From CAZWCX01 sp964632945 (GTDB taxonomy: Bacteria > Planctomycetota > MHYJ01 > WSZJ01 > CAZWCX01): DNA of 18,100 bases. Made by a program: the position numbers and the translations under genes. Below, in pieces: positions 1 to 6,892 of this stretch. The notes beneath the pieces were generated by a model. That model was not told where the DNA came from and made no database searches. It was given only the letters and a program-made list of their open reading frames with translations. The stretch covers positions 1 through 18,100 of the forward strand of contig CAZWCX010000137.1 of assembly GCA_964632945.1 (NCBI GenBank), written 5' to 3'. Position 1 is the stretch's first letter. The number at the start of each line of letters is the position of its first letter.

Positions 1-1
1 G

Positions 2-706
2 GGCGACCTCACCGTGATCGTCCGCGCGGCCGGCGAGACCGAGCGCGTGCTCCTGCGCCGGACCCTCCCGGGCGCCGATCCCTCCGCTTGGCTCGTCGAC
101 TGGGCGTCGATACGCGGATTCGTGCGCTGGTCGTCGATCGCGGCGGACACCGAGGTTCGAGTGGTCATGGGAGTGAGCCGCGTCGCCGACGGACATCTCC
201 TTCGACAGGAAGAGGACTTTCAATTGCGAAAGAAGGGCGCCCGCGTGGTCGTCGCGGACGAGCACCGGCGGTTGCCCGAACAGCTGGGGCGCGCGCTGGC
301 CTGGTCGATCGACCCCGAGGGCGCGCTCCACTATCGTTGCGATGGACTCGAGCCCGGCGCGCATCGGGTCTGGCTGCGTTGGGGAGCCTGGGTGGACGTC
401 CGCGCCGTCGAGATCCCGGCACGGTCGCGCTCGATGGATTTCACGATCAACCCGAAGCAGACCGCCTCCGTGCGCCTCGACCTCGAACCCGACCGCGATG
501 TGTACCTCGTGGCTGCGGATGACGAGGGCAAGCCGCTGGAGACCGGCGACGCCGACCGGAGTGAACTGACGGTCTATCTCGATCCGGGCGACGCCGCGCC
601 GAGAATCGGGAAAGGGCTTCGCCCCGGCCGCTACGTGCTGTACGTCGACGGTGAACCCCGGGTCGTGGACCTCAAGGCCGGGGAAAACCGGTTGGCCGTC
701 AAGTAA
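2..706 (+). CDS. 3' part of an unidentified protein with a C-terminal beta-sandwich-like region (5' end outside window)
   Basis: The reading frame is open from the window edge to the TAA at 704-706. A GTG at 14 exists, but the frame continues upstream and no ribosome site is visible, so this is most likely the C-terminal ~234 residues of a longer protein. I do not recognise the family. The visible part is rich in alternating hydrophobic and charged residues. It ends in segments such as LRPGRYVLYVDGEPR and LKAGENRLAV, which resemble the last strands of carboxypeptidase-regulatory-like or other Ig-like beta domains found in large secreted proteins. That resemblance is only a pattern impression. 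No catalytic motif, cysteine cluster or membrane helix is seen. It is followed by a 102-bp gap and the zinc-ribbon gene on the same strand. Confidence 0.6.
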   Translation, partial: GDLTVIVRAAGETERVLLRRTLPGADPSAWLVDWASIRGFVRWSSIAADTEVRVVMGVSRVADGHLLRQEEDFQLRKKGARVVVADEHRRLPEQLGRALAWSIDPEGALHYRCDGLEPGAHRVWLRWGAWVDVRAVEIPARSRSMDFTINPKQTASVRLDLEPDRDVYLVAADDEGKPLETGDADRSELTVYLDPGDAAPRIGKGLRPGRYVLYVDGEPRVVDLKAGENRLAVK

Positions 707-749
707 TTCCGACTCGCGTTGCACTCAATGATTCCGTTCGCCCGGCCGA

Positions 750-784
750 ATTGATTCAATGGGGGTGCACGGGCTCCGGGCCCG
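750..784. promoter_or_regulatory. Small palindrome and hairpin ahead of the 79-aa zinc-ribbon gene
   Basis: An 11-bp palindrome ATTGATTCAAT (750-760) is followed by a CGGGC/GCCCG stem (770-774 and 780-784) with a 5-base loop. The hairpin has no T-run after it. It may end the upstream transcript weakly or influence the start of the next gene. The role is unknown. Confidence 0.25.
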
Positions 785-808
785 CCCCCGAGAGGAGATC
801 ACCCAGGG

Positions 809-1048
809 ATGTCGGACGACAAGATCGAAGTGGCGTGCGACAAGTGCAAGAACGTCCTGCGCTTTTCGCCCAAGTTCATCGGTCGCACGGGCATGTGTCC
901 GTCCTGCGGATCCACCTTCAAGATCAACGCGCCTGCCCCGCAGGGTCCCGCCCTGCCCAAGCAGGTCGGGCAGGTCTCCGGCGAGACGAAGTTCAAGATC
1001 AGCACCTACTTCGACAAGAAGCCGAATCTGCCCAAGAAGAAGCCCTGA
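809..1048 (+). CDS. Small zinc-ribbon protein (79 aa)
   Basis: The protein has four cysteines in two CxxC pairs (C10, C13, C30, C33) spaced as in a zinc ribbon, with a ...GMCPSCGSTFKI hairpin. This matches the MJ0042/FmdB-like class of short zinc fingers that are common as free-standing proteins or domain caps in Planctomycetota and delta-proteobacteria. The remaining ~45 residues are basic and proline-rich, ending in KKNLPKKK-like lysine clusters, and are probably disordered. They could bind nucleic acid, but no specific target can be inferred. The ATG at 809 is preceded by AGAGGAG at 791-797, a good ribosome site with a somewhat long spacing. There is no signal peptide, so it is cytoplasmic. 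About 200 bp without a gene follow before the PDZ protein. Confidence 0.75.
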   Translation: MSDDKIEVACDKCKNVLRFSPKFIGRTGMCPSCGSTFKINAPAPQGPALPKQVGQVSGETKFKISTYFDKKPNLPKKKP

Positions 1049-1252
1049 ACGGGGCGCGCCGATCCCCCCCGCCTGGGGCCCACCCGGCGGCGTAACCCCT
1101 GCCTTCCGGCCGGCCCCGCGACCGGACGCACGGCGGGATCATTTCTATTCCTCCGCCGCCCGCGCAGCTCGAGAGATTCCGCAAACAAATCCCTGCGTGG
1201 TTCGTATCAGGCTCCCAGATCACTGGATGGCCCCCTTCATGGAGGGAAAGGT
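1049..1252. other. Intergenic region upstream of the 881-aa PDZ protein
   Basis: This stretch of about 200 bp has no credible gene. The first half is very GC-rich, with a short CCGCC/GGCGG inverted repeat near 1070-1092. The second half (about 1140-1220) is locally AT-richer and is the likely place for a promoter, but I found no convincing -35/-10 pair. The GGAGGG at 1241-1246 is the ribosome site of the next gene. Confidence 0.4.
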
Positions 1253-3898
1253 ATGACGTCCGTCAGGGTCGTGGTGTTCGTGCTTCTCGCCGCCTTCCTC
1301 GGCGCGGGTGGGATCCTCGCGCAGGAACAGGACCGGGAGAAGGAGCGCAGGGAGCTTCGGGAGAAGATCCTGAAGAAGGTCGACGAGCGGCTGAAGAAAG
1401 AGACCGAGCGGATCAAGGCCGAGATCGAGCAGATCCTGGCGGAAGAGCTCGGGGCGGCCAAGCGCACGGAGCAGAAGCCGAAGAAGCCGACCGCGAAGGA
1501 GGCCAAGGAAACGGATCACCCGGCGGCGGTGGAGAAGCCGGCGACGTCCGGCAAGCCCGGCTGGTTCGGCACCTGGGTCGAGGGGTTGTCCGCGGACCTG
1601 GCCGAGGAGCTCGGCGTGGAGTCCGAGGACGGCGCGGTCGTCGCGGACATCGTGTCCGGCGGCCCGGCCGAGAAGGCGGGCCTGGCGAAGAACGACCTGG
1701 TGATCTCGTTCGGCGGCAAGAAGATCAGCAATCCGGAAGAACTCCTGGCCGAGGTCAAGAAGACCGAGGCGGGGCAGAAGGTGAAGGTCGTCGTCCTCCG
1801 CAAGGACGGCAAGAAGACCCTGTCGGTGACGATGGGCGATCGTCCCTCCTCCCCGGCGGTCGCCAAGGCGGAAACCAAGGATCATCCCCAGACGCAGGCC
1901 AAGACCCCGGCGAAGGCCGAGTCCCGGGACGGGCAGGGGAGCGCCAACGTGCGCGAGCGCATCAAGGGCTTCCTGGACAAGATGATGGTGGAGCCGAAGC
2001 ACGACGAGGAAGACGAAGCGCCGGCCAAGGGGCCGCGCGCGGAAGCCAAGCGCCCCACCCCCCCGGTGGAGCGGCTCCAGGAGCGCATCAAGGGCTTCAT
2101 GGACCGGATGAATCCGGGGCGAGTGGACGAGGACGACGAGGAAGGGGAAGAGGGTTCCGAGGACGAGATGTTCGACGAGGGGAACCAGGGCTTCCAGGAG
2201 CTCGGCGAGATCGCCAAGCGCTTTTTCCAGGAGATCCTGAAGGACGGCAAGGGTGGTGACGGCGAGGACGGGATGGGCGAGGGCGACATGCCCGACTTCA
2301 ATCGCCTTCTCGAAGGCGCCCGGGAGTTCCTGGAGAAGAACGGCGGGGAGATCGAGGAGCGCTTCCGCGGTATGCGCGAGAAGATGGAAGACGGCAAGAA
2401 CGAGGCCGGCGAGCGCGGCCGGGAAGGCGTGGGCCGGATCCGCGAGCAGATCGAGCGCTTCATGGAAGACATGGGCGGCGAGAACGGCGAGGGCCTTCAG
2501 GAAATGCTGAAGAACCTCAACCTGGACGAGATTCAGAAGCGGATTCGCGAGATGATGCAGGGTCAGGACTGGGAAGGGGCCCTGGACGGCGATCTGGAAG
2601 AAGAAGAGACCCCGGCCCCCAAGGCGGTCGAGAAGGGTCGCCCCGGGCCGAAGAACGTGCCGGCCGAGCGGGAGACGGCGGCCGCGGGCGGCGGGTTCCT
2701 GGGCGTCACGCTGGACGAGGTGAGCGAGGAGTTGCGCGCCCATCATGACCTGGGCGAGCGCGGCGCCATCGTCACCAGCGTGGTCGAAGGCAGCCCCGCG
2801 GCCCAGGCGGGCCTCAAGCAGTGGGACATCCTCCTGGCGGTCGGCGACCAGGAGGTCACCTCCGCGGAGCAGCTCATCGAAGTGGTCCAGTCCCGCAAGG
2901 CGGGCGACAAGCTGTCGCTCACCGTGCTGCGACGCGGCAAGGAGCGGAAGGTCGACGTGACCCTGGGCGCGCGCCCCGGCGTCCGCTCGAACAAGATGAT
3001 CCGGCCGCTCTCCTTCGTCTCCTTCGATCCGTTCCTGGGCGTCCCGATGATGGATCCGGCCCGGAAAGACGAGGGCAAGAAGAAGGAAGAGCGCTCCGCC
3101 GCGGATTCGTCGAAGCGCGCCCCGGCCCGGCGCCCGTCGCCGGACCAGATGCGCGACCAGATGAAGGCCGGTCTCGAGATCCTGCAATCCTTCTTCAAGG
3201 ATCGGGAACTCTACTGGCAGCTCGCGACCAAGGACGGCAAGGTCGTCTACAAGCAGAAGATCGAGCCGGAGCAGCTGGCCGACATGGCGCGCACCGGCGG
3301 TCAGGACTGGTTCCGGGGCATGATCTCCGATCGCTTCGGCGCTCCGCGCGGTCGCACGGGCAACCCCGGTCGGCCCGGCACCCAGGGCTTCGTCCCCGGT
3401 ACGCCGCTGGTCGGCGCGAAAAAGGGAAACATCCGCGTGTACGAGGCCCCTGGGGTCCGCATCGAGATCCGCGAGGATCAGCTGAAGACGGAAGTCTCCG
3501 GTCGGCGCGGAAACGTCGTGGTCGATCTGCCGCGAATCGGCGACAAGGTCGTCAAGATCGAGAAGAAGGTGCTCGGACCGGTCGAGAGCGTCGAGGACGT
3601 CATGGTCTTCGGCCCGGACGGCAAGGAGTGCCCGGCTTCCGAGTGTCCGGCGATCGGGCTGGACGGCACGCCCGGAATCGTGGTCGAGGGTCCGCACCGC
3701 GAGGTGAAGATCCTGAAGGGCACGCCCGGTGTTGTGGTCGAGGGTCCGCACCATGAGGTGAAGATCCTGCGCAAGATCGAATCGGGCAAGCCCGGCGCCG
3801 AGATCGAGATCCGCACCGGCAAGGACGTCGAAATCAAGACCGAGAAGAAGTCGGACAAGAAGCGGTCGCGGAAGCGCGACCGGAACGAGGTGATCTAG
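1253..3898 (+). CDS. Secreted protein with two PDZ domains, acidic helical middle and repeat-bearing C-terminus (881 aa)
   Basis: The N-terminus is a signal peptide (hydrophobic residues 4-22, likely cut at A23/Q24), so the protein acts outside the inner membrane. A charged coiled coil (about 25-75) comes next. PDZ1 (about 104-196) has the VSGGPAEKAGL and NDLVISFGGKKI core. A very acidic, helical region (about 231-452) follows, with repeated ERIKGF motifs and runs of D/E. PDZ2 (about 480-575) carries GFLGV, VEGSPAAQAGL and WDILLAVGDQEV. The C-terminal part is probably beta-rich and includes two 18-residue tandem repeats (805-840) and a basic tail. There is no protease domain; PDZ pairs like these occur behind the catalytic domain in DegP/DegQ. 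It may be a scaffold or substrate adaptor for the HtrA proteins encoded downstream, which is inference. The ATG at 1253 follows GGAGGGAAAG. Confidence 0.85.
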   Translation: MTSVRVVVFVLLAAFLGAGGILAQEQDREKERRELREKILKKVDERLKKETERIKAEIEQILAEELGAAKRTEQKPKKPTAKEAKETDHPAAVEKPATSGKPGWFGTWVEGLSADLAEELGVESEDGAVVADIVSGGPAEKAGLAKNDLVISFGGKKISNPEELLAEVKKTEAGQKVKVVVLRKDGKKTLSVTMGDRPSSPAVAKAETKDHPQTQAKTPAKAESRDGQGSANVRERIKGFLDKMMVEPKHDEEDEAPAKGPRAEAKRPTPPVERLQERIKGFMDRMNPGRVDEDDEEGEEGSEDEMFDEGNQGFQELGEIAKRFFQEILKDGKGGDGEDGMGEGDMPDFNRLLEGAREFLEKNGGEIEERFRGMREKMEDGKNEAGERGREGVGRIREQIERFMEDMGGENGEGLQEMLKNLNLDEIQKRIREMMQGQDWEGALDGDLEEEETPAPKAVEKGRPGPKNVPAERETAAAGGGFLGVTLDEVSEELRAHHDLGERGAIVTSVVEGSPAAQAGLKQWDILLAVGDQEVTSAEQLIEVVQSRKAGDKLSLTVLRRGKERKVDVTLGARPGVRSNKMIRPLSFVSFDPFLGVPMMDPARKDEGKKKEERSAADSSKRAPARRPSPDQMRDQMKAGLEILQSFFKDRELYWQLATKDGKVVYKQKIEPEQLADMARTGGQDWFRGMISDRFGAPRGRTGNPGRPGTQGFVPGTPLVGAKKGNIRVYEAPGVRIEIREDQLKTEVSGRRGNVVVDLPRIGDKVVKIEKKVLGPVESVEDVMVFGPDGKECPASECPAIGLDGTPGIVVEGPHREVKILKGTPGVVVEGPHHEVKILRKIESGKPGAEIEIRTGKDVEIKTEKKSDKKRSRKRDRNEVI
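1955..2098 (+). repeat. Repeated ERIKGF helix motif within the PDZ protein
   Basis: An identical 18-bp segment, gagcgcatcaagggcttc, occurs at 1955-1972 and 2081-2098, exactly 42 codons apart and in frame. It encodes ERIKGF, followed by similar helices (LDKMM and MDRMN) and acidic runs. A recent internal duplication followed by divergence is likely. Confidence 0.7.
3665..3772 (+). repeat. Two tandem 54-bp in-frame repeats near the 3' end of the PDZ protein gene
   Basis: Copies at 3665-3718 and 3719-3772 each encode 18 residues of the form GTPGxVVEGPHxEVKILx. They differ at only a few positions. The alternating pattern suggests beta-strand hairpins. Confidence 0.9.
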
Positions 3899-3994
3899 CC
3901 TGCTCCACGCTGCTCCGCGGGTCCGCGCGCGCGCCCTTCCGGCGCGTATACCTTGAAGGTCTCCGGCGCGCGGGCCCCGGACGGCGTAGAGACG

Positions 3995-4039
3995 GCCCTT
4001 CCCATGGCTCTCGCGGGGGGCGGGGGGCGCGGGAAGGGC
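3995..4039. terminator. Inverted repeat between the PDZ protein and sigma factor genes
   Basis: A perfect 9-bp inverted repeat GCCCTTCCC (3995-4003) and GGGAAGGGC (4031-4039) encloses 27 bases of G-rich sequence. There is no T-run, so it is not a classic intrinsic terminator. It could still be a structured transcript end or an mRNA-stabilising element between the two genes. Confidence 0.3.
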
Positions 4040-4060
4040 TGCCTGGATGCGGTACGGGGG

Positions 4061-4098
4061 GGAACGCAGTGGCATACTCGGGGGAACACGAGTATACT
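4061..4098 (+). promoter_or_regulatory. Candidate promoter/operator region of the ECF sigma gene
   Basis: Two overlapping readings are possible. A housekeeping-type promoter GTGGCA (4069-4074), 18-bp spacer, TATACT (4093-4098) fits well. Two copies of an ECF-like GGGGAAC element also lie here, with the core GGAAC at 4061-4065 and 4083-4087, each followed by an ATACT word. In addition, ATACTCG (4074-4080) and CGAGTAT (4089-4095) form a perfect 7-bp inverted repeat with an 8-base loop, a plausible operator. The doubled GGAAC suggests self-regulation, but this is inference. The start codon is at 4144. Confidence 0.45.
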
Positions 4099-4143
4099 GG
4101 GACCGTTTCCACGGCGAAATCCGGTGGAGAGACGGCCCCGACC

Positions 4144-4710
4144 ATGGCGGAACGAACGGAAGCGGCGATCATTCTGGATTGCCGGCGCGGCTCGCAGGAA
4201 GCGTTCCGCGAATTGTTCGACCGCTTCCACAAACGGGCCTACTGGATCGCGCGCAACATGGTGAATCACCATGAGGCCGCGAGCGAGATCGCCCAGGAAG
4301 CGTTCGTCCGCGTGTTCCAGGCCATCAAGACCTTCGATGTGGAAAGGAAGTTCGGCACCTGGCTCTATCAGATCGTGGTGAACTTGTGCATCGACCACCT
4401 GCGCCGGCTCCGGGCGAACCGGGAGACTGCGCAGGACGGGATTGCCGAGTTCGTCCCCGCGAAGGGGAAGTCGCCGCACGAGCGGCTCCAGGACCAGGAG
4501 CTGCGCGAGCGCGTCGAACGGGTCATGAGCCGGATGCCGGTGAAGTATCGCGCGGTCCTCACTCTCCGCGATCTGCAGGGATTCAGCGGGGAGGAGGCTG
4601 CCGAAGTCTTGAAGTGCAATTCCGCGACGCTGCGGTGGCGCCTGTTCCGGGCGCGCAAGCTCTTCAAGGAGTACTGGGAGAAGACGTTCGATGAATTGCC
4701 CGCAGGTTAG
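4144..4710 (+). CDS. ECF-subfamily RNA polymerase sigma factor (188 aa)
   Basis: The length and layout match the two-domain ECF sigma family. Region 2 runs from about 12 to 90, with SQEAFRELFDRFHKRAYWIAR, the EIAQEAFVRVFQ core-binding helix and the FGTWLYQIVVNLCIDHLRR segment that contacts the -10 element. Region 4 (about 125-180) has MPVKYRAVLTLRDLQGFSGEEAAEVL and a helix-turn-helix that binds the -35 element. The factor should redirect RNA polymerase to a stress or envelope regulon. The start at 4144 places the family N-terminus correctly. It has a GGTGGAGAG upstream, though at long spacing. A GTG at 4069 would add 25 unrelated residues and run through the promoter, so I rejected it. The 3' end overlaps the anti-sigma gene by 20 bp, the usual sign of translational coupling. 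Very likely co-transcribed with the downstream genes. Confidence 0.93.
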   Translation: MAERTEAAIILDCRRGSQEAFRELFDRFHKRAYWIARNMVNHHEAASEIAQEAFVRVFQAIKTFDVERKFGTWLYQIVVNLCIDHLRRLRANRETAQDGIAEFVPAKGKSPHERLQDQELRERVERVMSRMPVKYRAVLTLRDLQGFSGEEAAEVLKCNSATLRWRLFRARKLFKEYWEKTFDELPAG

Positions 4711-5386
4711 GGACGGTCTTCCGCTCTACGTCGGGGGCGACCTCGCGGAGAGCGAGCGGATCGCCGTCGAGGAACACCTCGAGGGGTGCGCCGGTTGCCG
4801 GTCGTTGCTCGACCGCACCCGCCAGGTGATCGCGCCCCTCCGGAACCTCGGGCCGATCGACGCTCCGGTGCCGGACGCCGAGCGGCTCTGGGCCGGTATC
4901 GCCGCCGACATGGGCTGGGCCTCGCCGGAGAAGACGCGTCCGGAGGAACCGCCGGCATCCACAGGCGGTCGTCCGCTCTGGCGGCGTGGGAGCGCATGGC
5001 TGCGCGCGGCGGCGGTTTTCGCCGTGGGCATTGGAATCGGGTTCGCCTTCAGCCTGGTGGACGGCCCGGCGGAGAAGCCCGCACGCAACCCCGCCCGACC
5101 CCCGCTTTCGGCAGCCATGAGCCGGCCTGATTTCGCCGCCCGGCCCGCGAGCCCGGCCGCGGAAAGCCCCCGGTACGAGGCGCGTCTGCCGCTGACAACT
5201 TTCGGGGACTTCGGCTTCGACAGCGTTCGTCCCGTGGATGCGCTCTCCGGGGGCGAGCGTCGGTTCTTCGTGTGGAACGCCTTCCCGCCCAAGGCCGCGC
5301 CTTCGCGGCGCGACCCGGCGCCCCAGCGGTTCCACCTGGAACAGATCCGAACCGTCGACGGCGAGGACCTCGTCGCCGGCTATTGA
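4691..5386 (+). CDS. Membrane anti-sigma factor with zinc-binding HC2 motif (231 aa)
   Basis: The first ~40 residues form a zf-HC2 anti-sigma domain: C3, then H29-x3-C33-x2-C36, the zinc-ligand pattern of ZAS anti-sigma factors. It should hold the overlapping sigma factor inactive in the cytoplasm. A single hydrophobic helix at about 105-123 (AAAVFAVGIGIGFAFSLV) spans the membrane. About 108 residues follow outside it. They are proline/alanine-rich at first and then possibly folded (LTTFGDFGFDSV, RRFFVWNAFPPK). The outer part resembles no sensor I know. Release could be by zinc/redox change or by proteolysis of the outer domain. The neighbouring HtrA gene makes DegS/RseA-like cleavage an attractive but untested idea. 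The ATG lies 20 bp inside the sigma gene. Confidence 0.9.
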   Translation: MNCPQVRDGLPLYVGGDLAESERIAVEEHLEGCAGCRSLLDRTRQVIAPLRNLGPIDAPVPDAERLWAGIAADMGWASPEKTRPEEPPASTGGRPLWRRGSAWLRAAAVFAVGIGIGFAFSLVDGPAEKPARNPARPPLSAAMSRPDFAARPASPAAESPRYEARLPLTTFGDFGFDSVRPVDALSGGERRFFVWNAFPPKAAPSRRDPAPQRFHLEQIRTVDGEDLVAGY

Positions 5387-5576
5387 TGGAACCGGGGCCG
5401 GCCACGGGTTTTCCGGGGCTCGGCCCCGTCCCGACGCGCCCCGGGGAGACGCCCGGGAGCGCCGCTTCGCCTCCGGACGGCCCGGCCCCGGCCGGGACCC
5501 CGGTCGGCTGGCGAGCGGTTGCGCCCGCCTTCCGCCGGGCGGCGCGGTGGATCCCGATGGATCGGTCAGGATGCCT
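5387..5576. other. Spacer with two strong hairpins between the anti-sigma and pseudo-HtrA genes
   Basis: This ~190 bp is extremely GC-rich. It contains CGGGGC/GCCCCG (5414-5428, 3-base loop) and CCCGGCC/GGCCGGG (5481-5496, almost no loop). Neither is followed by a T-run. They may lower read-through from sigma/anti-sigma into the downstream genes, or protect mRNA ends. A 64-codon open frame begins at 5386 but has no coding character. No promoter is recognised for the next gene. Confidence 0.35.
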
Positions 5577-6869
5577 ATGACCCGGTACGCCAGTCTGTCG
5601 CAGGCTTTCGCCCTGGTCGTCGCGCTCGTCGCCACGGCCGCCGGAATCCCCGCGGCCCAGGAGTCCGGCGCGACCGGCCTCGAGGACGCGTTCGTCCGCG
5701 TGGTCGGCGAGGTCCGCCCCTCCGTGGTCACCGTCTCCTCCCGCTTCGGCGAGGAGGCCGAGGGGGTCGATCTGGCCGATGAGACCGACGAGTGGGTCAC
5801 CACCTTCTCGGGCGTCGTCTTCGACACCGCGGGACACATCGTCACCGTCGCCACCGCGGTCGAAGGCGCGCGCACGATCACCGTCACCCTCCCCGACGAG
5901 CGCGTCCTCCCCGCCACCGTTGTGGGCAGCGACCCCCGCAGCAACCTCGCGGTGCTGCTCGTCGAGGCTTCGGGGCTGAAACCGGTGCGTCTCGCCGCCG
6001 GCGGATCGCCGCGCGTGGGGCAGTGGGTGATCGCGGTCGGCAACCCGTTCGGGCTCTCGGGGAGCGTGACTTACGGAATCGTCAGCGGCGTCGGCCGCAC
6101 CATCGGCACGGGCGGCCGTGTCTACCCCGACATGATCCAAACCACCGCCCCGGTCAACCCCGGCGATGCCGGCGGGCTCGCCGTCAACCTCCAGGGGGAG
6201 ATGATCGGCCTGACCTGCTCCACTTTCCAGCGCGCGCAGACCATGGCCGATCTCGGCGAAACCATGAAGCGCATGTCCCAGGAGATCGACTTCCGGGGCA
6301 TGCTCGAAGACCTCATGATGGGCGGCGTGGCGCCCGGCACCCCCGGCGAAACCCCGGAAGCACGCCGTCCCGAGGACCTGCTCAAGGACTTCTTCAACAA
6401 ATTGCGCCGCCGGAGGGGGATGCGCTCGCCCGCCGACGGCGGATCCTCGACCTCCTCGCGCCGCGCCGAGGTCATGCTCGGGGCCGAAGGAATCAATTTC
6501 GTCATGCCCGCGGCCCGGGTCAGCGAAATCGCCGGCCGGTTGATCGCCGGCGGCGCCGTGAAGCGCTCCTTCCTGGGCGTGCAGGTCAGCCCCATCGACC
6601 CGCCGCTCCGCTCCCACATCGGGTTGCAGGCGGGGGAGGGGGTCCTGGTCGTGGGCGTGGCCCTCGAAGGGCCGGCCGGCAAGGCGGGACTGCGAGCCTT
6701 CGACGTCCTTCTTCGGCTCGAGGACCGGCCCATTCGCAGTCTTGCCGACCTGGAAGCGGCCATGTTGAATCATCCACCCGGTTCCTCGGTCACCGTGTCG
6801 ATCGTCCGCGGCGGCAAGCCCGCCTCGGTGTCGATCGAATTGGGCCGGCGAACCGGCGAAGACGATTAA
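5577..6869 (+). CDS. Secreted HtrA/Deg-like pseudoprotease with one PDZ domain; all three catalytic residues replaced (430 aa)
   Basis: A signal peptide (about 1-27, ending IPAA/Q) exports the protein. The trypsin-like HtrA fold is clear from GHIVTVATAVEGA, SDPRSNLAVLLV, AVGNPFGLSGSVTYGIVS and TTAPVNPGDAGGLAVN, and a PDZ domain fills about 333-425 (SFLGVQV, ALEGPAGKAGL, LLRLEDRPI). Against the family, the catalytic His is Thr93, the Asp is Asn123 and the nucleophilic Ser is Ala198; the surrounding motifs are otherwise preserved. It therefore cannot work as a serine protease and probably binds peptides or partners instead. About 85 extra residues (219-304), probably helical, replace a short loop before the last strand. 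The start is uncertain: ATG 5577 has AGG six bases upstream, and ATG 5571 is the alternative. The TAA overlaps a possible ATG of the next frame, and the next gene begins 23 bases on, suggesting one operon. Confidence 0.92.
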   Translation: MTRYASLSQAFALVVALVATAAGIPAAQESGATGLEDAFVRVVGEVRPSVVTVSSRFGEEAEGVDLADETDEWVTTFSGVVFDTAGHIVTVATAVEGARTITVTLPDERVLPATVVGSDPRSNLAVLLVEASGLKPVRLAAGGSPRVGQWVIAVGNPFGLSGSVTYGIVSGVGRTIGTGGRVYPDMIQTTAPVNPGDAGGLAVNLQGEMIGLTCSTFQRAQTMADLGETMKRMSQEIDFRGMLEDLMMGGVAPGTPGETPEARRPEDLLKDFFNKLRRRRGMRSPADGGSSTSSRRAEVMLGAEGINFVMPAARVSEIAGRLIAGGAVKRSFLGVQVSPIDPPLRSHIGLQAGEGVLVVGVALEGPAGKAGLRAFDVLLRLEDRPIRSLADLEAAMLNHPPGSSVTVSIVRGGKPASVSIELGRRTGEDD

Positions 6870-6892
6870 TGAGAATCAAGGAGGTGGCCATC

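Noticed and set aside
1220..4075. A 951-codon open frame on the - strand antisense to the double-PDZ gene
   Set aside because: It is a GC-bias shadow: leucine/alanine/arginine-rich, low-complexity translation, no ribosome site, and the + strand frame encodes clear PDZ domains.
4069..4143. Longer sigma factor start (GTG at 4069)
   Set aside because: It would read through the best promoter signals and add residues with no match to the ECF family.
5386..5580. Short frame starting at the anti-sigma stop (about 64 codons)
   Set aside because: Pro/Gly/Ala-rich, no motif and no ribosome site of its own; it is more likely GC-rich spacer.
5853..6170. Sequencing error as the cause of the missing HtrA triad
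   Set aside because: Three distant substitutions would be needed with the frame intact and neighbouring motifs preserved, so a single error cannot explain it.
5049..6773. A 574-codon - strand open frame across the anti-sigma and pseudo-HtrA genes
   Set aside because: It overlaps recognised genes and its translation has no recognisable motif. It has the same composition shadow as others.
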